Part shown: one piece after another, positions 62,260 to 64,000 of the stretch
How positions within the stretch are numbered: the stretch's first letter is position 1
How the letters are laid out: each line of letters opens with the position of its first letter
Origin: Acanthamoeba sp. SK_2022b
Lineage: Eukaryota; Discosea; Longamoebia; Acanthamoebidae
Length of the DNA: 64,000 nucleotides
Direction: 5' to 3'
NCBI GenBank assembly: GCA_027943245.1
Contig: JANDJZ010000225.1
Coordinates: 1 to 64,000 of the forward strand
Program-made: the position numbers and the translations under genes
Notes under the pieces: model-generated
What the model was told of the DNA's origin: nothing
Seen by the model: only the letters and a program-made list of their open reading frames with translations
Databases searched by the model: none

Positions 62260-64000
62260 ATGCTCAGCGGATCTTCAGGGAAGTCATCGGTGCGCGTCAA
62301 AGCATAGGGCGGTTGGAGAGATACCGGACTAACATTGCCAACAGCAGTTAAATCCCGAGAGCTGGAAATCGCCTGACAAGCAGGGGAAGCTTGTGAAGCG
62401 AGGTACTTGTTTCGTGATCGACACAACCCTATTATGTTCTGATGCACGCATCGCTACTACTCAGGCCATGTTCGCAAGAACTGGAAGGAGCGATGGTTCG
62501 TGTTGCAAAAGGACAACCTCTTCTACTTTAAAAATCAGAAGGTAATACGCGTGGGCCTGGCGTCGTTATCCTGGAGGAGGACACCCTCCCCCCCAAGCCA
62601 ACCGCTTCTACCCCCCTCCTCCCTCTCCCGCAGGCTCCAATGCCCATTGCACACATCCCTCTTCGGGGCGGAACTGTTAGCCGCAGCACGCAGTACAAGG
62701 TATGCAGGCCAACGTGTTGCTGCCCTTAACAATACTCACTGAAACGTCTGGCCAGAACTTCACTTTTGAGCTCACCTCGCCGGTCGCCAACAAGCAGTTC
62801 TTCATCACCGCCTCTACCGAGAACGAGTGCCAAGTGAGCCCCTGCGCCCCCCTCGGGCCTTGTGCAATTATTTACCATCTTCGCCACAGGGATGGATCGA
62901 TGCCATCACTAGCGCCTGTAACTGGAATCCGGTGTCTGCTCCTCTGCAGACTGTTCACAAGATCCACGTTGATTTCGACTCTGAGACAGGGTACTGCCTC
63001 CTGCTGCTTGATGGTACGCTGCAGCGCTGACACTGGACACCAGGTTTTCGGGACTGCCGGCTGAGTGGCAGACACTGATTAAGGGCGCCATCTCGAAGAC
63101 TGAGGTCCAGCAGGACCCGAACGCAGCCGTCGGTACTGCACCTTCTTTTTGGCTTGTACCCTCGCTGACCACAAGAGCTAACACAACTTATCAACAGCGG
63201 CCGTCGAGTTCTATGATAAGTACCTGCAAGCCACTGAGGGAGGAGTTACGCCCATCAACAAGCAGGACAACGTCTCCAAGCGTCATATCTCCGTCTACGA
63301 TATCAAGCCTCTGCCGCTGGACGAAAACACCAGCCTTGGTACGGTTAATGTTAGCACGAATGCCCCAAGGTTGCCTCTCATGGGATGCGTTGCACACTCA
63401 GAGCAACTGATCAGCAAGGATGACCCCAACGACCTGTACACCGACGTTTTGAAGATCGGCGAAGGGTATGCAGTAGCCCGCTCTCACCGCGTTAGAGCTC
63501 AACGAAAAAACGGCTAACTCTCGGATCGCAACCACATCGCAGAGCTGCGGGTGAGGTATTCGTTGCCACCAATGTCCGCACTCAAAAGAAGGTTGCTTTG
63601 AAGAAGATGGCGCTCAATGAGGAGTCCATGGAGGTAGTCCCTTCCCCGGTGAACGCTTTTTCTGCCCATTTCCACCGTTCTGTGCCTCACTACCTTTGCG
63701 AACACAGCTGCTCATCACGGAGATTCTGATCATGAAGACATCCAAGCACGCCAACATCGTAGAATTCATCGATGCGTACATTGTCAAGGACCAGATCTGG
63801 GTGCGTCCATCTGCACGGCGCATGGCATCTGCCTGGGATCGTCGTACCAACGTATAGAAGGTGTTATGACAGGTGGCGATGGAGTACATGGGCAACGGGT
63901 GTTTGACGGAAGTCATCGACCAGGCAGAGAGCTGCCCCATGAGCGAGGAACAGATGGCCTTTGTAGCTCTGGAGGTAAGCTCCTCTCCCGATCCGTGTTA
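62260..64000 (+). CDS. PAK: p21-activated kinase (PAK family), 3' end cut by window
   Basis: Exon 1 (62260-62289) reads MLSGSSGKSS and joins to 62345-62402 (QLNPESWKSPDKQGKLVKRG) and 62465-62541 (HVRKNWKERWFVLQKDNLFY), forming an N-terminal PH domain. The CRIB-like Rac/Cdc42-binding motif follows (HKIHVDFDSETG joined to FSGLPAEWQTLI). A short linker ends VLKIGEG. The kinase domain begins AAGEVFVATNVRTQKKVALK, with the ATP-anchoring Lys in VALKK, and runs through VAMEYMGNGCLTEVI. The window ends before the catalytic loop. PH plus CRIB plus kinase is the layout of amoebozoan and fungal Cla4-type PAKs. The GTPase inputs could come from GEFs such as the DOCK protein here. Confidence 0.9.

Noticed and set aside
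62145..62447. 100-residue minus-strand frame
   Set aside because: It overlaps the first PAK exons and eS6 3' region, has no recognisable domain and no conserved motif.

Overview
The window looks like nuclear DNA of an amoebozoan protist, most likely Acanthamoeba or a close relative. The evidence is GC-rich coding sequence, about 25 closely packed genes on both strands, many short introns (commonly 40-120 nt) with GTACGT or GTGCGT donors, intergenic gaps of only 100-500 bp, and eukaryote-specific protein families throughout. I see no prokaryotic operon, plasmid, phage, CRISPR array, rRNA or convincing tRNA. Exon joins were worked out by hand from reading frame and family similarity, so large-gene spans run from start codon to stop codon and include introns.

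Layout. 0.3-9.8 kb (+): a DOCK-family GEF of the zizimin class. 9.9-13.2 kb (+): TFIIH subunit p62 and elongation factor SPT4. 13.4-17.5 kb (+): a VPS9-domain Rab5 exchange factor. 17.7-21.7 kb (+): a secretory-pathway membrane protein with prenyltransferase-like repeats. 22.1-23.9 kb (+): a TMEM41B/VTT scramblase. 24.4-27.4 kb (-): a composite protein with an N-terminal header-like segment, a possible PD-(D/E)XK-like core, a PHD finger and a protein kinase. 27.6-27.9 kb (+): COX23. 28.1-33.3 kb (-): Integrator subunit 8. 33.4-34.9 kb (+): a Pro/Ser-rich orphan. 35.1-35.8 kb (-): a membrane/coiled-coil orphan. 36.0-38.9 kb (+): DDX56/Dbp9 helicase. 39.3-39.8 kb (+): a thioredoxin-fold protein without the CxxC. 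39.9-41.6 kb (-): adenosine kinase. 41.8-43.8 kb (-): histidine acid phosphatase. 44.2-45.2 kb (-): an LRMDA-like LRR protein. 45.5-47.7 kb (-): ELP4. 48.1-48.7 kb (-): SNX3-like PX protein. 48.7-50.4 kb: a gene-poor lower-GC stretch. 50.4-52.3 kb (+): bestrophin-like membrane protein. 52.6-53.6 kb (-): Rab5. 54.1-55.2 kb (+): COQ7. 55.6-58.4 kb (-): an RWP-RK transcription factor with a second putative DNA-binding domain. 59.1-60.4 kb (-): alkaline ceramidase. 60.8-62.0 kb (+): ribosomal protein eS6. 62.3 kb to the end (+): a PAK kinase cut by the window edge.

Most genes are independent housekeeping units. Loose themes are transcription and RNA (p62, SPT4, INTS8, DDX56, ELP4, RWP-RK), endosomal and Rho/Rab signalling (DOCK, VPS9, Rab5, SNX3, LRMDA-like, PAK) and lipid or mitochondrial functions (TMEM41B, ACER, COQ7, COX23). 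The two most unusual genes are the header/PHD/kinase composite and the RWP-RK protein with an Ig-fold-like domain.
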